Positions 15,834-25,589 are shown, counted from the first letter of the stretch. The stretch: 61,041 nt of DNA from Moorena producens 3L (GCF_000211815.1 NZ_GL890942.1:1-61041); one strand, 5' to 3'. Made by a program: numbers and translations. The notes: generated by a model not told the origin, from the sequence alone.

Positions 15834-16622
15834 ATGATTAGTGAAACTAGTGAAATAATATTGTCTGTTCGGGATTTGACGGCAGATGTGGATGGTAACC
15901 AGATTCTGAAGGGATTGAATCTGGAAGTGAAAGCTGGGGAAATCCACGCGATTATGGGACCGAATGGTTCTGGTAAGAGTACTTTGTCTAAGGTATTAGC
16001 AGGTCATCCAGCCTATGATGTAACGGGAGGCGAGGTAAGTTTTTTAGGGCAAAATCTCTTAGAAATGGAGCCGGAGGAACGCTCTTTGGCTGGGGTATTT
16101 CTGGCGTTTCAGTATCCATTGGAAATTCCTGGTGTCAGTAATTTAGATTTCTTGCGGGTGGCTTACAATTCCCGTCGCAAGCACAAGGGATTGGAAGAAA
16201 TTGATACATTTGATTTTGAGGATTTAGTTGAAGAAAAGCTGGAAATTGTTAAAATGAATCCCAGCTTTCTAGAGCGTAGTCTTAATGAAGGCTTCTCTGG
16301 AGGAGAAAAGAAGCGGAATGAGATTCTGCAAATGGCACTTCTAGAACCGAAACTGGGGATTTTGGATGAAACAGATTCTGGCTTGGATATCGATGCTCTC
16401 AAGATTGTAGCCAATGGGGTGAATCAATTGGCAAGTGCTGACAATGCCATGATTTTGATTACTCACTACCAACGTTTACTGAATTATATTGAGCCGGATT
16501 TTGTTCATGTAATGGCAGATGGCCGTATCCTCAGAACTGGTAGTAAGGAGTTGGCTCTAGAGTTGGAATCCCGTGGTTATGACTGGGTGCTGGAAGACGA
16601 GACTGCTGAGGTGAGTGTCTGA
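15834..16622 (+). CDS. sufC: Fe-S cluster assembly ATPase SufC
   Basis: 262 aa ABC-type ATPase of the SufBCD complex, which powers cluster assembly on SufB/SufD. Walker A is GPNGSGKSTLSKVLAGHP (~residue 43). The signature is LNEGFSGGEKKRNEILQ, and the Walker B region reads LGILDETDSGLDIDAL, the SufC-specific form. The H-loop is ILITHYQRLL. There is no membrane domain, as expected. The stop overlaps the sufD start (TGATG), so translation of the two is coupled. Confidence 0.97.
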   Translation: MISETSEIILSVRDLTADVDGNQILKGLNLEVKAGEIHAIMGPNGSGKSTLSKVLAGHPAYDVTGGEVSFLGQNLLEMEPEERSLAGVFLAFQYPLEIPGVSNLDFLRVAYNSRRKHKGLEEIDTFDFEDLVEEKLEIVKMNPSFLERSLNEGFSGGEKKRNEILQMALLEPKLGILDETDSGLDIDALKIVANGVNQLASADNAMILITHYQRLLNYIEPDFVHVMADGRILRTGSKELALELESRGYDWVLEDETAEVSV

Positions 16623-17971
16623 TGACTATGGAAGTTTCTGTAAAACGGGAGGTTTCTTATTTGTCGGCACTGCTAGAGCAATGTCGCCAGGATAATCCCG
16701 TTGATATGGATTGGTTACAAGAGCTAAGTAACCACGCTAGGGGGATTGCTCAGGAGTTGGCGATTCCTACCACTAAAGATGAGGAATGGCGGTTTACGGA
16801 TTTGTCGCCACTGTTGCAGGAGACCTTTGAGGCTGCTTTAGCTGTTGATACAAGCACCTTGGATATTAGTCCGGTAGTTTTGCCAGAGGCGATGAACAGC
16901 CGATTAGTATTTGTTAATGGGATTTATGCCCCTGAGCAATCCTCTGTGGCTGGATTGCCTGAAGGGGTGTTTGTCGGGAATTTGGCCGAGTTGCCATCAG
17001 AGTATCAGAGCCGAATTGCTGATTATTTGGGCAACCAGCAGGGCGTAAGCGATGTGTTTACCCTGCTCAATACCGCTGGTTTGACTGATGTGGCGGTGAT
17101 CTGGTTGCCTAGGAATACTGAGGTGACGGCTCCCATTCATCTGCTGTTTGTTTCCATGGCTGATGGGGTGCCTAGGCTATTTCAGCCCCGTTGTTTGGTA
17201 GTGGCAGAGCCTGGTAGTCAGCTGAGTTTAGTTGAAGAGTATTGGCAAGGCCAAGAGGCAAATAGCGCTCAGGGTGTTTATTTGACCAATTCCGTGACCG
17301 AGCTATGGGTTGGTGAGAATGCCAGGGTGACTCATATCCGGGTTGATGGGGAAAGTAATCAGGCTTTCCATGTGGGCAAGAGTGCGATCGCGCAATCTCG
17401 GAATAGTTTTTATAGTTGCCATGGGGTAGCCTTTGGGGGGAAGTTGTCTCGCCATACTCTAGAAGTGTTTCAGATGGGTGAGGGGACCGAAACGATTCTA
17501 AATGGCTTAACCGCGATTAGTGAGCAACAGTTGGCAGATACTCATAGTGCGGTGATGTTGAATCATCCCAATGGGATCAGTAATCAGCTGCAAAAGTGCA
17601 TTATAGATGGTAGTGCTCATGCAGTGTTTAATGGTAAGGTTTCTGTTCCTCAAGCAGCCCAGTTGACTAATGCAGCTCAGTTAAATCGCAATTTGTTGCT
17701 ATCGCCGAAGGCTAGAGTTGATACCAAGCCTCAGTTGGAGATTACAGCTGATAATGTGAAATGTTCCCACGGTGCTACAGTCAGTCAGCTGGAAGCAGAT
17801 GAAGTCTTCTATTTGCAAAGTCGTGGACTAAAGGAAACCGATGCCCGTAACCTCTTGATTGATGCGTTTGTAGCAGAAATAATCAATCAAATTCCCCTAG
17901 CTTCTCTTAGGCAAAGACTTTCGGAAACAGTCATCAGTTCAAAACGGGAACGGAATAACGTTCAACAGTAA
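16622..17971 (+). CDS. sufD: Fe-S cluster assembly protein SufD
   Basis: 449 aa. SufD pairs with SufB in the scaffold and helps iron entry. Features seen are the N-terminal helical part with TTKDEEWRFTDLSPL (typical of SufD), the beta-helix core, and the C-terminal SHGATVSQLEADEVFYLQ followed by SRGLKETDARNLLIDAFV. The start ATG overlaps the sufC stop by one base; a second in-frame ATG is two codons later. sufS begins one base after its stop. Confidence 0.96.
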   Translation: MTMEVSVKREVSYLSALLEQCRQDNPVDMDWLQELSNHARGIAQELAIPTTKDEEWRFTDLSPLLQETFEAALAVDTSTLDISPVVLPEAMNSRLVFVNGIYAPEQSSVAGLPEGVFVGNLAELPSEYQSRIADYLGNQQGVSDVFTLLNTAGLTDVAVIWLPRNTEVTAPIHLLFVSMADGVPRLFQPRCLVVAEPGSQLSLVEEYWQGQEANSAQGVYLTNSVTELWVGENARVTHIRVDGESNQAFHVGKSAIAQSRNSFYSCHGVAFGGKLSRHTLEVFQMGEGTETILNGLTAISEQQLADTHSAVMLNHPNGISNQLQKCIIDGSAHAVFNGKVSVPQAAQLTNAAQLNRNLLLSPKARVDTKPQLEITADNVKCSHGATVSQLEADEVFYLQSRGLKETDARNLLIDAFVAEIINQIPLASLRQRLSETVISSKRERNNVQQ

Positions 17972-17972
17972 C

Positions 17973-19235
17973 ATGACCTTAACTCAAGAAAAAACCATTG
18001 CTGATCAAGTCCGGGCTGACTTCCCTATTTTGCACCAGGACGTTAACGGTAAACCGCTGATTTACTTTGATAATGCGGCTACCGCCCAGAAACCGGTAGC
18101 AGTACTGGATGCACTGCGCCACTACTACGAAATGGACAATGCGAATGTTCACCGAGGTGTCCATACCCTTAGCACTAGAGCGACAGACGGTTATGAGGGG
18201 GCACGGGATAAGGTAGCTAGTTTTGTAAATGCCCAGTCACGACAAGAGATTGTTTTTACCCGCAATGCTTCGGAAGCGATTAACTTAGTAGCTTACAGCT
18301 GGGGTTTGGAAAATCTGCGCCAGGGAGATGAAATTATTCTCTCGGTTATGGAACACCACAGCAATCTGGTGCCTTGGCAAATTATTGCTCAGAAAACTGG
18401 AGCCGTACTAAAGTATGTGGGATTGACCGAGACTCAGGAGTTTGATTTACAACAGTTCCGACAGCTAATTTCTGAGAAAACCAAACTGGTAAGTGTGGTT
18501 CATGTTTCCAATACCTTGGGATGTATTAATCCCGTAGACGAAATTATTGCGATCGCACACAACTATGGCGCTATGGTAATGATTGATGCTTGCCAAAGTA
18601 TCCCCCATATGCCCATTGATGTCCAAGCTATGAATTGTGATTGGCTAGTGGCATCGGGTCATAAAATGTGTGCTTCCACCGGGATTGGCTTTCTGTATGG
18701 GAAACTGGACTTACTGCAAGGGATGCCTCCATTTTTAGGTGGTGGTGAAATGATTGCCGAGGTATTTCTGGATCACTCCACCTATGGGGATTTACCCCAT
18801 AAATTTGAAGCAGGGACACCAGCCATTGCTCAAGCGATCGCACTTGGTGCTGCAGTAGACTATTTGACTGGCTTGGGTATGGATACTATCCATAGCTATG
18901 AAGAAGAATTAACCGCTTATTTGTTTAAGCAGTTGCAGGAAATTCCCGATCTAATCATGTATGGTCCCCAACCAACAATAGATGGTAAAGGTAGGGCAGC
19001 CTTAGCAACATTTAATGTTAAAGGATTGGATGCTAGTGATGTATCTACCCTGTTGGATCAAGACGGTGTAGCAATTCGTTCTGGACATCATTGTACTCAA
19101 CCCTTGCACCATCGTTTAGGAGTAACTGGTACAGCACGAGCCAGTTTGTATTTTTATAATACTTTTGAAGAGATTGATCGATTTATTGTGGCGTTGAAAG
19201 AAACAATTGAGTTTTTCAGAAGTGCTATGGAGTGA
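17973..19235 (+). CDS. sufS: Cysteine desulfurase SufS
   Basis: 420 aa, PLP-dependent group II cysteine desulfurase supplying sulfur to SufB. PLP lysine is in ASGHKMCASTGIGFLYG. The active-site cysteine is in RSGHHCTQPLH on a short loop typical of SufS rather than IscS. YFDNAATAQKP at the N-terminus and EHHSNLVPWQ (cofactor contact) are standard. It is the last gene of the operon; no sufE is nearby, so the sulfur-transfer partner is encoded elsewhere. A repeat region follows instead of an obvious terminator. Confidence 0.97.
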   Translation: MTLTQEKTIADQVRADFPILHQDVNGKPLIYFDNAATAQKPVAVLDALRHYYEMDNANVHRGVHTLSTRATDGYEGARDKVASFVNAQSRQEIVFTRNASEAINLVAYSWGLENLRQGDEIILSVMEHHSNLVPWQIIAQKTGAVLKYVGLTETQEFDLQQFRQLISEKTKLVSVVHVSNTLGCINPVDEIIAIAHNYGAMVMIDACQSIPHMPIDVQAMNCDWLVASGHKMCASTGIGFLYGKLDLLQGMPPFLGGGEMIAEVFLDHSTYGDLPHKFEAGTPAIAQAIALGAAVDYLTGLGMDTIHSYEEELTAYLFKQLQEIPDLIMYGPQPTIDGKGRAALATFNVKGLDASDVSTLLDQDGVAIRSGHHCTQPLHHRLGVTGTARASLYFYNTFEEIDRFIVALKETIEFFRSAME

Positions 19236-19245
19236 ATCTAGCAAT

Positions 19246-19530
19246 TTGGGTCAGGTACAAATTTTTGGGTTTTAGGGAATCGGGAATCGGGAATCGGGAA
19301 TCGGGAATCGGGAATCGGGAATCGGGGAAAAATTATGGGCGTTGCTGAATTAAGGAATGAATGCGCGATCATCTAGTTTTATTAAAGCCCCCGTTGGTCC
19401 CCCAATTCTGGGGGACTTTGAGAGTTTTTCCCCCCAGAATTGGGGGGCTAGGGGGGCGAAACCATACTGAGAATCAGCAACGCCAAATTATGTGTACCTC
19501 ATAGCTATGAGAAGCGCTATAAATAGGGTG
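19246..19530. repeat. Composite repeat: inverted arms around a heptamer array
   Basis: The left arm GGTACAAATTTTTGGGTTTT and right arm AAAAATTATG...TGTACCTCATAGCTATGA are partly complementary. Between them is a GAATCGG array (19275-19326). The right arm is split by MITE B at 19338-19484. GCGCTATA closes the unit. Related units are at 30673-30745, 32486-32650, 46340-46446 and 57461-57708. Confidence 0.75.
19338..19484. mobile_element. MITE family B (147 bp) with 8-bp target duplication
   Basis: Perfect 11-bp terminal repeats GGCGTTGCTGA / TCAGCAACGCC. The 8-bp AAATTATG is duplicated at 19330-19337 and 19485-19492. The core again has CCCCCAATTCTGGGGG palindromes. No transposase lies inside. 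An uninterrupted copy of the target is visible at about 30705-30735. Confidence 0.9.
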
Positions 19531-19748
19531 GGCAATGCCTACCCTGTTTAATTTTTAAGCTTCTTAAGTATATATAGCGATCGCAAACAAAGATCATAAC
19601 ATTTGATGGTAAAATCACATCCCTTAGCGACTTCTTGTATTAAAGCCCATGCTGCAAATACAAATCACAACATTGCCTAGTTTGTACCCTTTTAGGCAAT
19701 GTTATGGAAATCTATAGTTAGAATTTATAGGGATTTCCATAAAGTTAT

Positions 19749-20045
19749 TTAAAACCTATCACCACCAATTTGAATATCATCTATACAAATTTTAGTTTGT
19801 ACTGAAAATAAGCCAGATTTCATATATACTTTGACTATTTTATACATACCATTTCCTAGATCAATTTTTCCTTGCATGATTGGTTCTTTTCCCATAACTA
19901 GCATATGGTTACATTCATCTTGTTTTTCACCATTTATATAAAGTTTTGCCTCACTTGTTTTTAGACTAAAATTTATTATTCCCCAAGTGTTTAAAACTGA
20001 TATTATATTTCCCTCATACTCTGTATTCCATTGTTTATTAAACAT
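19749..20045 (-). CDS. Hypothetical protein, second of a small-gene pair
   Basis: 98 aa, beta-rich and soluble (NTWGIINFSLKTSEAKLYING, GMYKIVKVYMKSGLFSVQ). There is no signal peptide or known motif. It lies 25 bp after the 102-aa gene at 20071 on the same strand, so they are likely one transcript. Base composition is more A/T-rich than in sufBCDS, suggesting acquired DNA. The start ATG at 20045 has only a weak ribosome site, which fits coupling to the upstream gene. Function is unknown. Confidence 0.6.
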   Translation of the reverse strand: MFNKQWNTEYEGNIISVLNTWGIINFSLKTSEAKLYINGEKQDECNHMLVMGKEPIMQGKIDLGNGMYKIVKVYMKSGLFSVQTKICIDDIQIGGDRF

Positions 20046-20070
20046 TTTAGTTACTTATTTATTTTAAAAT

Positions 20071-20379
20071 TTAATATTTATAATCAATCTCAAAATATTC
20101 ATCTTGATCTAAGCAATCTTGTAATTCTTGAATTATTTCATCTTGTATCCTTTTATCTAGTCTATCAAGTCGAGCTTTTACTTGGTTAGATATTTTTTTT
20201 TCAGTATCTAGAGCTAATATTTCTTCCCTGGTTAATCCTAATTTCGATAATATTGGTTCAATTTTATCAAGTTCCTCATCACTAACTTTTTCTTCAATTT
20301 TTTCCTTGATTTCCAAACCCTTATTAATAAGAATTGGTGTTGCTACTGCAACTACTATGGCTGCGATCGGTAATGGCAT
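20071..20379 (-). CDS. Hypothetical membrane-anchored helical protein
   Basis: 102 aa. The N-terminus MPLPIAAIVVAVATPILINKG is one hydrophobic segment. The rest is a charged, probably coiled-coil helix (EIKEKIEEKVSDEELDKIEP, KARLDRLDKRIQDEIIQEL) ending in an acidic tail. A perfect GGAGG sits five bases before the ATG. It leads the two-gene unit with the gene at 19749. A small toxin-like or membrane-tether role is possible but unproven. Confidence 0.6.
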   Translation of the reverse strand: MPLPIAAIVVAVATPILINKGLEIKEKIEEKVSDEELDKIEPILSKLGLTREEILALDTEKKISNQVKARLDRLDKRIQDEIIQELQDCLDQDEYFEIDYKY

Positions 20380-20700
20380 TTTGACCTCCTAAAACTCACC
20401 ACAGTAAATGCATCTTATTTTGAAATGCCTACTGGATATGAGATTAATACGATAAGTATTTATGCTTATTAATTGTCAAATCTCTGTCTTGATGCAGTTG
20501 CTCATGGGGGAAACCCCAAAGACCGCACTGCATCGCTTCTGAGTAAGGCTTCTATAATTTAGATGCGTTTGGTATATAGTATAGCAATCCCTGTAGGAAT
20601 TGTTATAATTTCTAATCAGAAGTTCCCGACTCACGACTCCCGACTCCCGACTCCCGACTCCCGACTCCCGACTCCCGACTCCCTATCAAAGCATTTTAAT
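20380..20700. other. Repeat-containing gap before the Rpn gene
   Basis: Holds a compact GTCTTGATGCAG...CTGCATCGCT module (20486-20537) and a GACTCCC heptamer array (20627-20683). The array ends 17 bases before the next ATG, so any promoter must lie before it or inside it. Confidence 0.8.
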
Positions 20701-21612
20701 ATGGTTTTCCCGCTGCCAGATAAATACATTGACCTGCTCACAGATTTCGGGTTTAAACGTGTCTTTGGCACTGAGCCAAATAAGGCACTGCTAATCGACT
20801 TCTTGAATACTCTGTTGCCTCCCCATCATCAGCTGAAGGATGTCACCTTTAAAAATCCCGAGTTTTTGGGCAATACCTTAGTGGATCGAAGGGCTATTTT
20901 TGATATTTATTGTCAGAGCGAGACTGGTGAACGGTTCATCGTAGAAATGCAGAAGGCCAAGCAAAATTTGTTTAAGGATAGAAGTGTCTATTATTCTACT
21001 TTCCCGATCCAAGAACAGGCACAACAGGGATTTTGGAACTATGAGCTTACAGCAGTTTATACGGTTGGCATCCTAGATTTTGTATTTGATGACCACAAGC
21101 ACGATTCGGAACTGCTACATGTGGTGGAGTTGAAAAATCAGCACTGTGAAGTGTTCTACGATAAGCTCAAATTTATTTATGTTGAGCTACCGAAATTTAC
21201 CAAGTCTCTTGATGAGTTGGAGTCCCATTTTGACAAGTGGTTATTTCTATTTAAACACCTAGCCCAGTTGAATGAACCCCCATTACCGTTGCAAGACGAT
21301 GTGTTTGCCCAGCTATTTGATGTGGCAGAGATTGCCAATTTCTCATCTAGGGAGCAAGCGCTGTATCAGGATAGCCTGAAGGTCTACCGGGATATGTACA
21401 ATGTTACCCAAACCTTAATTGATGAAACTCTGGAACAAGGTATAGAACAAGGTATAAAACAAGGTATAAAACAAGGTAGACAACAAGGTAGACAACAAGG
21501 TAGACAGGAAGAAAAACAGCAGATTGCTAAGCAGATGAAGGCGGCAGGGTTATCCGCTCAGGATATTGCCCAATATACGGGGTTGAGTATGGATGAGATT
21601 GATCGGTTGTAG
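20701..21612 (+). CDS. Rpn-family recombination-promoting nuclease / PD-(D/E)XK transposase-like protein
   Basis: 303 aa from the ATG at 20701. The open frame reaches 20563, but that part is a heptamer array. The N-terminus DLLTDFGFKRVFGTEPNKALL is diagnostic of the Rpn/PDDEXK_2 family. The nuclease motif is seen as DRRAIFDIYC then ERFIVEMQKAKQ. A glutamine-glycine rich stretch (EQGIEQGIKQGIKQGRQQG) precedes a short helix-turn-helix-like end (AAGLSAQDIAQYTGLSMDEI). Rpn proteins nick DNA and promote RecA-independent recombination. They are common and often multicopy in cyanobacteria. No transposon ends were seen. Confidence 0.88.
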   Translation: MVFPLPDKYIDLLTDFGFKRVFGTEPNKALLIDFLNTLLPPHHQLKDVTFKNPEFLGNTLVDRRAIFDIYCQSETGERFIVEMQKAKQNLFKDRSVYYSTFPIQEQAQQGFWNYELTAVYTVGILDFVFDDHKHDSELLHVVELKNQHCEVFYDKLKFIYVELPKFTKSLDELESHFDKWLFLFKHLAQLNEPPLPLQDDVFAQLFDVAEIANFSSREQALYQDSLKVYRDMYNVTQTLIDETLEQGIEQGIKQGIKQGRQQGRQQGRQEEKQQIAKQMKAAGLSAQDIAQYTGLSMDEIDRL

Positions 21613-21741
21613 GTTTAAATTGCTTCAAGAGCTACAAATTCCTGGGTTTTTGCGAAAAATTGTTGCTTAGATAGGCGAACTGAAATACTGGTAATTTTCC
21701 TTGTCAGAAGCCACAAAAGTAAAGATTAACGAGACAATCAC

Positions 21742-22200
21742 TCACTTTCCAGTTACTGCCATCCCGGTAACGGCGCTAGGGCGAGCATAAGACCTGTTTG
21801 TTACAAGCAAAATACTTAATTCATTAAGGATCCAGCTGGCGGCATCTGGGGTGATATGTCCTTTGCCATGCCTCCCAGGGAATAGATAGTTTGCCCATTT
21901 CGGAGGGTGGTAGTCCGTTAAGTGTTTCCGCAGATCTTCTAGTACCGGGATGGTTCGGGTGGCAAGCTTACCCTTTGTATTCCCTTTCCTGAATAGAACC
22001 ACGGGGCGCACGGAACCAAAGCGATCTAAGACATCCCTTATTCTTAAGGTCACGGCTTCGTTGACCCGACAGGCGGTGTAAAGCATCACAGCAAACAGCG
22101 CCCGGTCTCGTGGCGGGTTAAGGGTTGCCCCTTCATTAAACAACAGTTGGATTTCCTCTGCGGTTAAAATCTTTGCCTGGCCATGGCGGTCGATTTTCAT
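21742..22200 (-). pseudogene. Truncated tyrosine recombinase (phage integrase family)
   Basis: 153 codons from the ATG at 22200 (MKIDRHGQAKILTAEEIQLL). Present are the first catalytic Arg region (AVMLYTACRVNEAVTLRIRDV) and the beta-hairpin Lys region (FRKGNTKGKLATRTIPV). The HxxR, second His and nucleophilic Tyr are missing: after ITPDAASWILNELSILLV the sequence runs into unrelated residues and stops. It lacks the N-terminal arm domain, but such short forms exist in this group. It cannot catalyse recombination alone. It probably marks the edge of an old integrated element reaching toward the KilA-like genes. Confidence 0.75.
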
Positions 22201-22406
22201 ACCCCACGCCTCAATACACCCATGCCTATTTATTGAACAGTTTGGGTGTACCCGAGTCAATACAATGTGGGTGCGATTTGGCTAGGGATAGCGTCTTGGT
22301 AACGGGATCTAAAATCACAAAGTGAAAAAATCTGCACAAAAAATCCCGCATGGGCGTACGGGAAGAGGTAATGGAGTGTGATGGGTTGTCTTGAGGCTAA
22401 TCGATT

Positions 22407-23006
22407 TTAAATATAATTTTCGGGAGCCTCAGGGTCGATGCAGTTAAGACGCAGGATTCGCCGCAGTCGTTTGATTTCTACATCTTTGTGGTCATCCTGG
22501 GCATAATCTTCACTCAACCACTGCAAGTCCGTCTTGAGCCGCTTGTTCTCGGCTTCAACTGCTTCCAGTCGTTCTACATACTGAGTCATTTCTTTATTTC
22601 GCTCAGCTATCGTGATTACTTGATCACCGAAGGCCAGTCGAAACCGATCCTTCAAAGAGTCACCTGCCAAAGCAGAGGTTAACTTCAATGCTTCTTTGTT
22701 TCCTTTGGATGTCCGGTACGTCCAGTACAAGACATTGATATCCAACGGAATTCCATTAATGCGACTTTGTCCCCTCCATCGACTAGAGGGATCTATTTCA
22801 AAAATCGCGGGCGTGAATTCCTCTCCCCATATATCTTTGAACCATTTTGATTTCAAGAATTCGCGGAAGTTCCTTTCATTTTCCCCAATGGTTTCAGCCG
22901 CCTGAGTTTGGGAAAGTACATATAGCCAGTTATCAGTAGCTCGAAATCCATCAAGAGTTTTCTTGCCCACTGGAACTAGGGCATGTTTCACAAATCTTTT
23001 GACCAT
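22407..23006 (-). CDS. KilA/antirepressor-like protein with C-terminal coiled coil (paralogue 1)
   Basis: 199 aa. The first ~125 residues (LYVLSQTQAAETIGENERN, FLKSKWFKDIWGEEFTPAIF, INGIPLDINVLYWTYR, GNKEALKLTSALAGDSLKDR) have the layout of phage antirepressor/KilA-N-like DNA-binding modules; this is an impression, not a database match. A heptad-rich coiled coil (VERLEAVEAENKRLKTDLQW) and conserved tail IDPEAPENYI follow. It is about one-third identical by eye to the protein at 28361, including the tail. It sits beside a truncated integrase, suggesting phage or plasmid origin. Confidence 0.6.
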   Translation of the reverse strand: MVKRFVKHALVPVGKKTLDGFRATDNWLYVLSQTQAAETIGENERNFREFLKSKWFKDIWGEEFTPAIFEIDPSSRWRGQSRINGIPLDINVLYWTYRTSKGNKEALKLTSALAGDSLKDRFRLAFGDQVITIAERNKEMTQYVERLEAVEAENKRLKTDLQWLSEDYAQDDHKDVEIKRLRRILRLNCIDPEAPENYI

Positions 23007-23276
23007 GTTACGATCTTGTTACATTTCGGTTCACTTTTTCAGCGATCGCAGCCCTTTCGCACAAAAACAGCTGCGGTCGCTTATCGTATTCATTCTACCC
23101 TAGTTGTAGCCGGACGACAACCGCTATAAACCTTTATTATCAGTAGCTTCAGGGATTTCGTCGGCCAATTGTGAATCTACTAATACGTGTATCATTTTGT
23201 TCCGCCCCCGCACTGTTAAAGCCCCTCTAGGCAACGCTTTTGGTTTGTAGGCTTATAGGCGCGATCGCAGTCACTT

Positions 23277-23567
23277 CTACAAACCTATAATCTGTGAAGC
23301 AGCAGCAGCACCGAACCAATCTGCCACTTTAAGAAGGATAGGCTTAGCTTTGTCCCAGAGAGTTTTACCTGCATCAAGTTTTCTACTAGCTGTTTCGAGG
23401 GTTTCTGTCGCACTTTCGAGGTTGGCGAGTACGGTTTCTTTCTTCGGTTCTTCTTTTTCCATTGCTTTTTTTGAAGCACCGAGATACGTGGTTATTTCTT
23501 CTTTGGTATCTTCTGGCATTTCTGACTGTTGTACCAACTTACTTAGAGGTTGTCTGAGAAGTCTCAT
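23277..23567 (-). pseudogene. C-terminal fragment of the pentapeptide gene
   Basis: Encodes SKLVQQSEMPEDTKEEITTYLG through WFGAAAASQIIGL. Its apparent start MRLLRQPL is MITE end sequence, not original protein. Confidence 0.7.
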
Positions 23568-23697
23568 TTGCTACATTCAAGCCCCCTAAATCCCCCAATT
23601 TTGGGGGACTTTTACCAACAAATGGATTCTTGTTCCCCCCAGAATTGGGGGGCTAGGGGGGCAAAATTCAGTATCAAAAAACTTTTCAGATATCCTC
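23546..23697. mobile_element. MITE family A, copy 2 (152 bp), inside the pentapeptide gene
   Basis: Same ends as the 1758-1906 copy in opposite orientation, flanked by TTA at 23543-23545 and 23698-23700. It encodes the false peptide ends GYLKSFLILNFAPL (seen at both copies) and MRLLRQPL in the neighbouring frames. Confidence 0.92.
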
Positions 23698-24754
23698 TTA
23701 GTTCTGCTAATAACTCAGTCACCTGTTCTTTGGTTAGCGGTTCTTCGGTTGATGCAGTACCTTGACTTTGGGTTACTTGGTTGTTATCGCCAATAACGCC
23801 TTGGTTATTGTCAGCTTTAATGGTGCGGTTATTGTTACCTTGAACATTATTGATGTTGCCATCAACAGAACCACCAACGGAAAATCCACCGGGATTGTTT
23901 GTCATAATACCTACCTGTTCTACTTGTGTACTTGTATAATAGTTAGGCTTTTTTAAAGCCGTATTTACCATAGTTTCTAAACTAATAATTCTGCTATCTT
24001 TTTCTGCCATTAAATCTTGAAATTGATTTTCTGCTAGAGCTTTAAGTTGATTATAAATTTCAAAATATTCTGCACTTAATTCTGATTTGTTAGCTTCCCG
24101 TGCAGTTTGAGCACGGAGTAAAAACTTATCTTCTCCCTTTACTTCCATTCCCGCAATGCTCAGTTCTGCCTCTGGATTTTTCTCTGCTAACTGCTTAAAG
24201 GAAATAGCGATCGCGCGGGGGTCAACGCCTTGATTGTGGTATAGGTCAAGGGTATCAACTATGGGTTTGATGAAATCACCAAATTCTCCATCCTTAAATA
24301 CCTCATTCTTATTATCCGGTTTGCGCCAAGGTTCAGGATCTTCTTTGGTGGGTAATCGCATAAACACATACTCACACCTTACCCCATTAAATTTAGTTTG
24401 GTTGGTAATCCCCCAATCTTCAATAAATGCCCCTGTTAAGGTTGCGCCAGTAAAATCTGTTGCGTCTAGTTGGGTTTGGACTAATTTTGCCCTGGATAGG
24501 TCAACATCCTGCAAGTTGGCTTCACTGAGATCTGCCCCAATAAAGTTAGCACCTACAAGATTGGCTCTGGCTAAGTTGACTCCCCTTAGGTTACCGTGGT
24601 CAAAGTTTTTCTCTTTTCCTTCTCCTGTAACCACCAATTGTCGTACATCAGGATTTTTCAAGTAAGTCTCTCCGACTTTGGCTTGATCAAGTTTTCGGGT
24701 GTTATTAAAGCGAGTGCGAGTCAGATTTGCTACAAAATTTGTACTTTTGAGCAC
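23612..24754 (-). pseudogene. Middle fragment of the pentapeptide gene
   Basis: The largest intact part, about 350 native residues: pentapeptide repeats, a linker with KEDPEPWRKPDNKNEVFKDG, a helical region (AQTAREANKSELSAEYFEIY), then the GN-rich stretch and KEQVTELLAEL. The last ~28 residues of this frame are MITE-encoded. Confidence 0.75.
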
Positions 24755-24777
24755 AGCTTGAGTAAAGTCGGCATCCG

Positions 24778-25545
24778 TTAAATCAGAACCCAGGAAGCTG
24801 GTGCCTCTGATAGCAGCAAAGGTAATAGCAATCGAACGAATAAAACAAATCTATTGTCTTCGCTTAAGGCTAGCCTAGTATTGTATCCACCCAATAAAGT
24901 CCCAACTAGGGCTAGATATACGGAAACAGCTATATATGAATCCTTAGGCTGGACAATAGGCTGGGCAGTATTCACATCTAACCCTACTTTGCATCCAGCC
25001 ACAGTCCCAGCCATGTATGTAACCAAAGTCAAAACTGCGGCAGTAGGTTTAGTCAAAATTATAATCAAATTTAGGGATATAGCTAAGACAAAAGATAAAG
25101 CAATTGTCACTGCTGTAAAAACCCCAGCAACAGCCCCAGCTATAATCCCGTTAATCATATCCAAAACAGCAGTAATAGCTATAGTTGTTGCACCGACTAC
25201 AGCACTAACTCCTAAAGCCCATACTAGATTTTGGAAGTGCGTAACAATCAGGAATACTCCGACTAGAACGAGGGATATCAAACTAGCACCAACAGTGTAT
25301 TCATTACTTTTAACTGTAAAAACCAGAAAATCGACTGCAATAATACCAGAAAAAGCTGAGCCAAATGCGGCTATTGCTGATAATACCAATGAAAAACCTA
25401 TTAGAATAAGTTTCCAGTGAAGTTGTAGTCCTGTCTTAACTTTACTGAAGTTTGTTCCTTTCAATTTAGCCTGTGTAAAATTTGTCCCTCGAATATCTGC
25501 ACCACTAAAATTAGCCCCGGATAAATTTTTCCTCTTAAAAGACAA
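24778..25545 (-). pseudogene. N-terminal fragment of the pentapeptide gene with membrane segments
   Basis: Pentapeptide repeats (NLSGANFSGADIRGTNF) and six or so hydrophobic helices (LILIGFSLVLSAIAAFGSAF and later). The frame ends falsely in LLLPLLLSEAPASWVLI; in the next frame the same bases read RSIAITFAAIRGTSFLGSDL and run into the middle fragment. Confidence 0.75.
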
Positions 25546-25589
25546 ACCCCGGAGATTTGCACCCTGGAAATTCCTTTACCCATGGGCAT

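Larger units (their letters stand above)
23277..25589 (-). pseudogene. Pentapeptide-repeat membrane protein gene, broken in three places
   Basis: Reassembled, this is one gene: pentapeptide repeats (ANLRG, KNLSG, ANFSG), then about six membrane segments, more pentapeptide repeats (NLRGVNLARANLVGANF), a helical region, a GN-rich stretch (NNVQGNNNRTIKADNNQG) and an amphipathic tail. Lesions: (1) one A is missing near 25568-25571, which would join the ATG at 25583 to the repeats; (2) one T is lost in the homopolymer at 24842-24845; (3) MITE A is inserted at 23546-23697. Removing the MITE with one TTA restores VTELLAELSKLVQQ exactly. Function is unknown. Confidence 0.8.
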
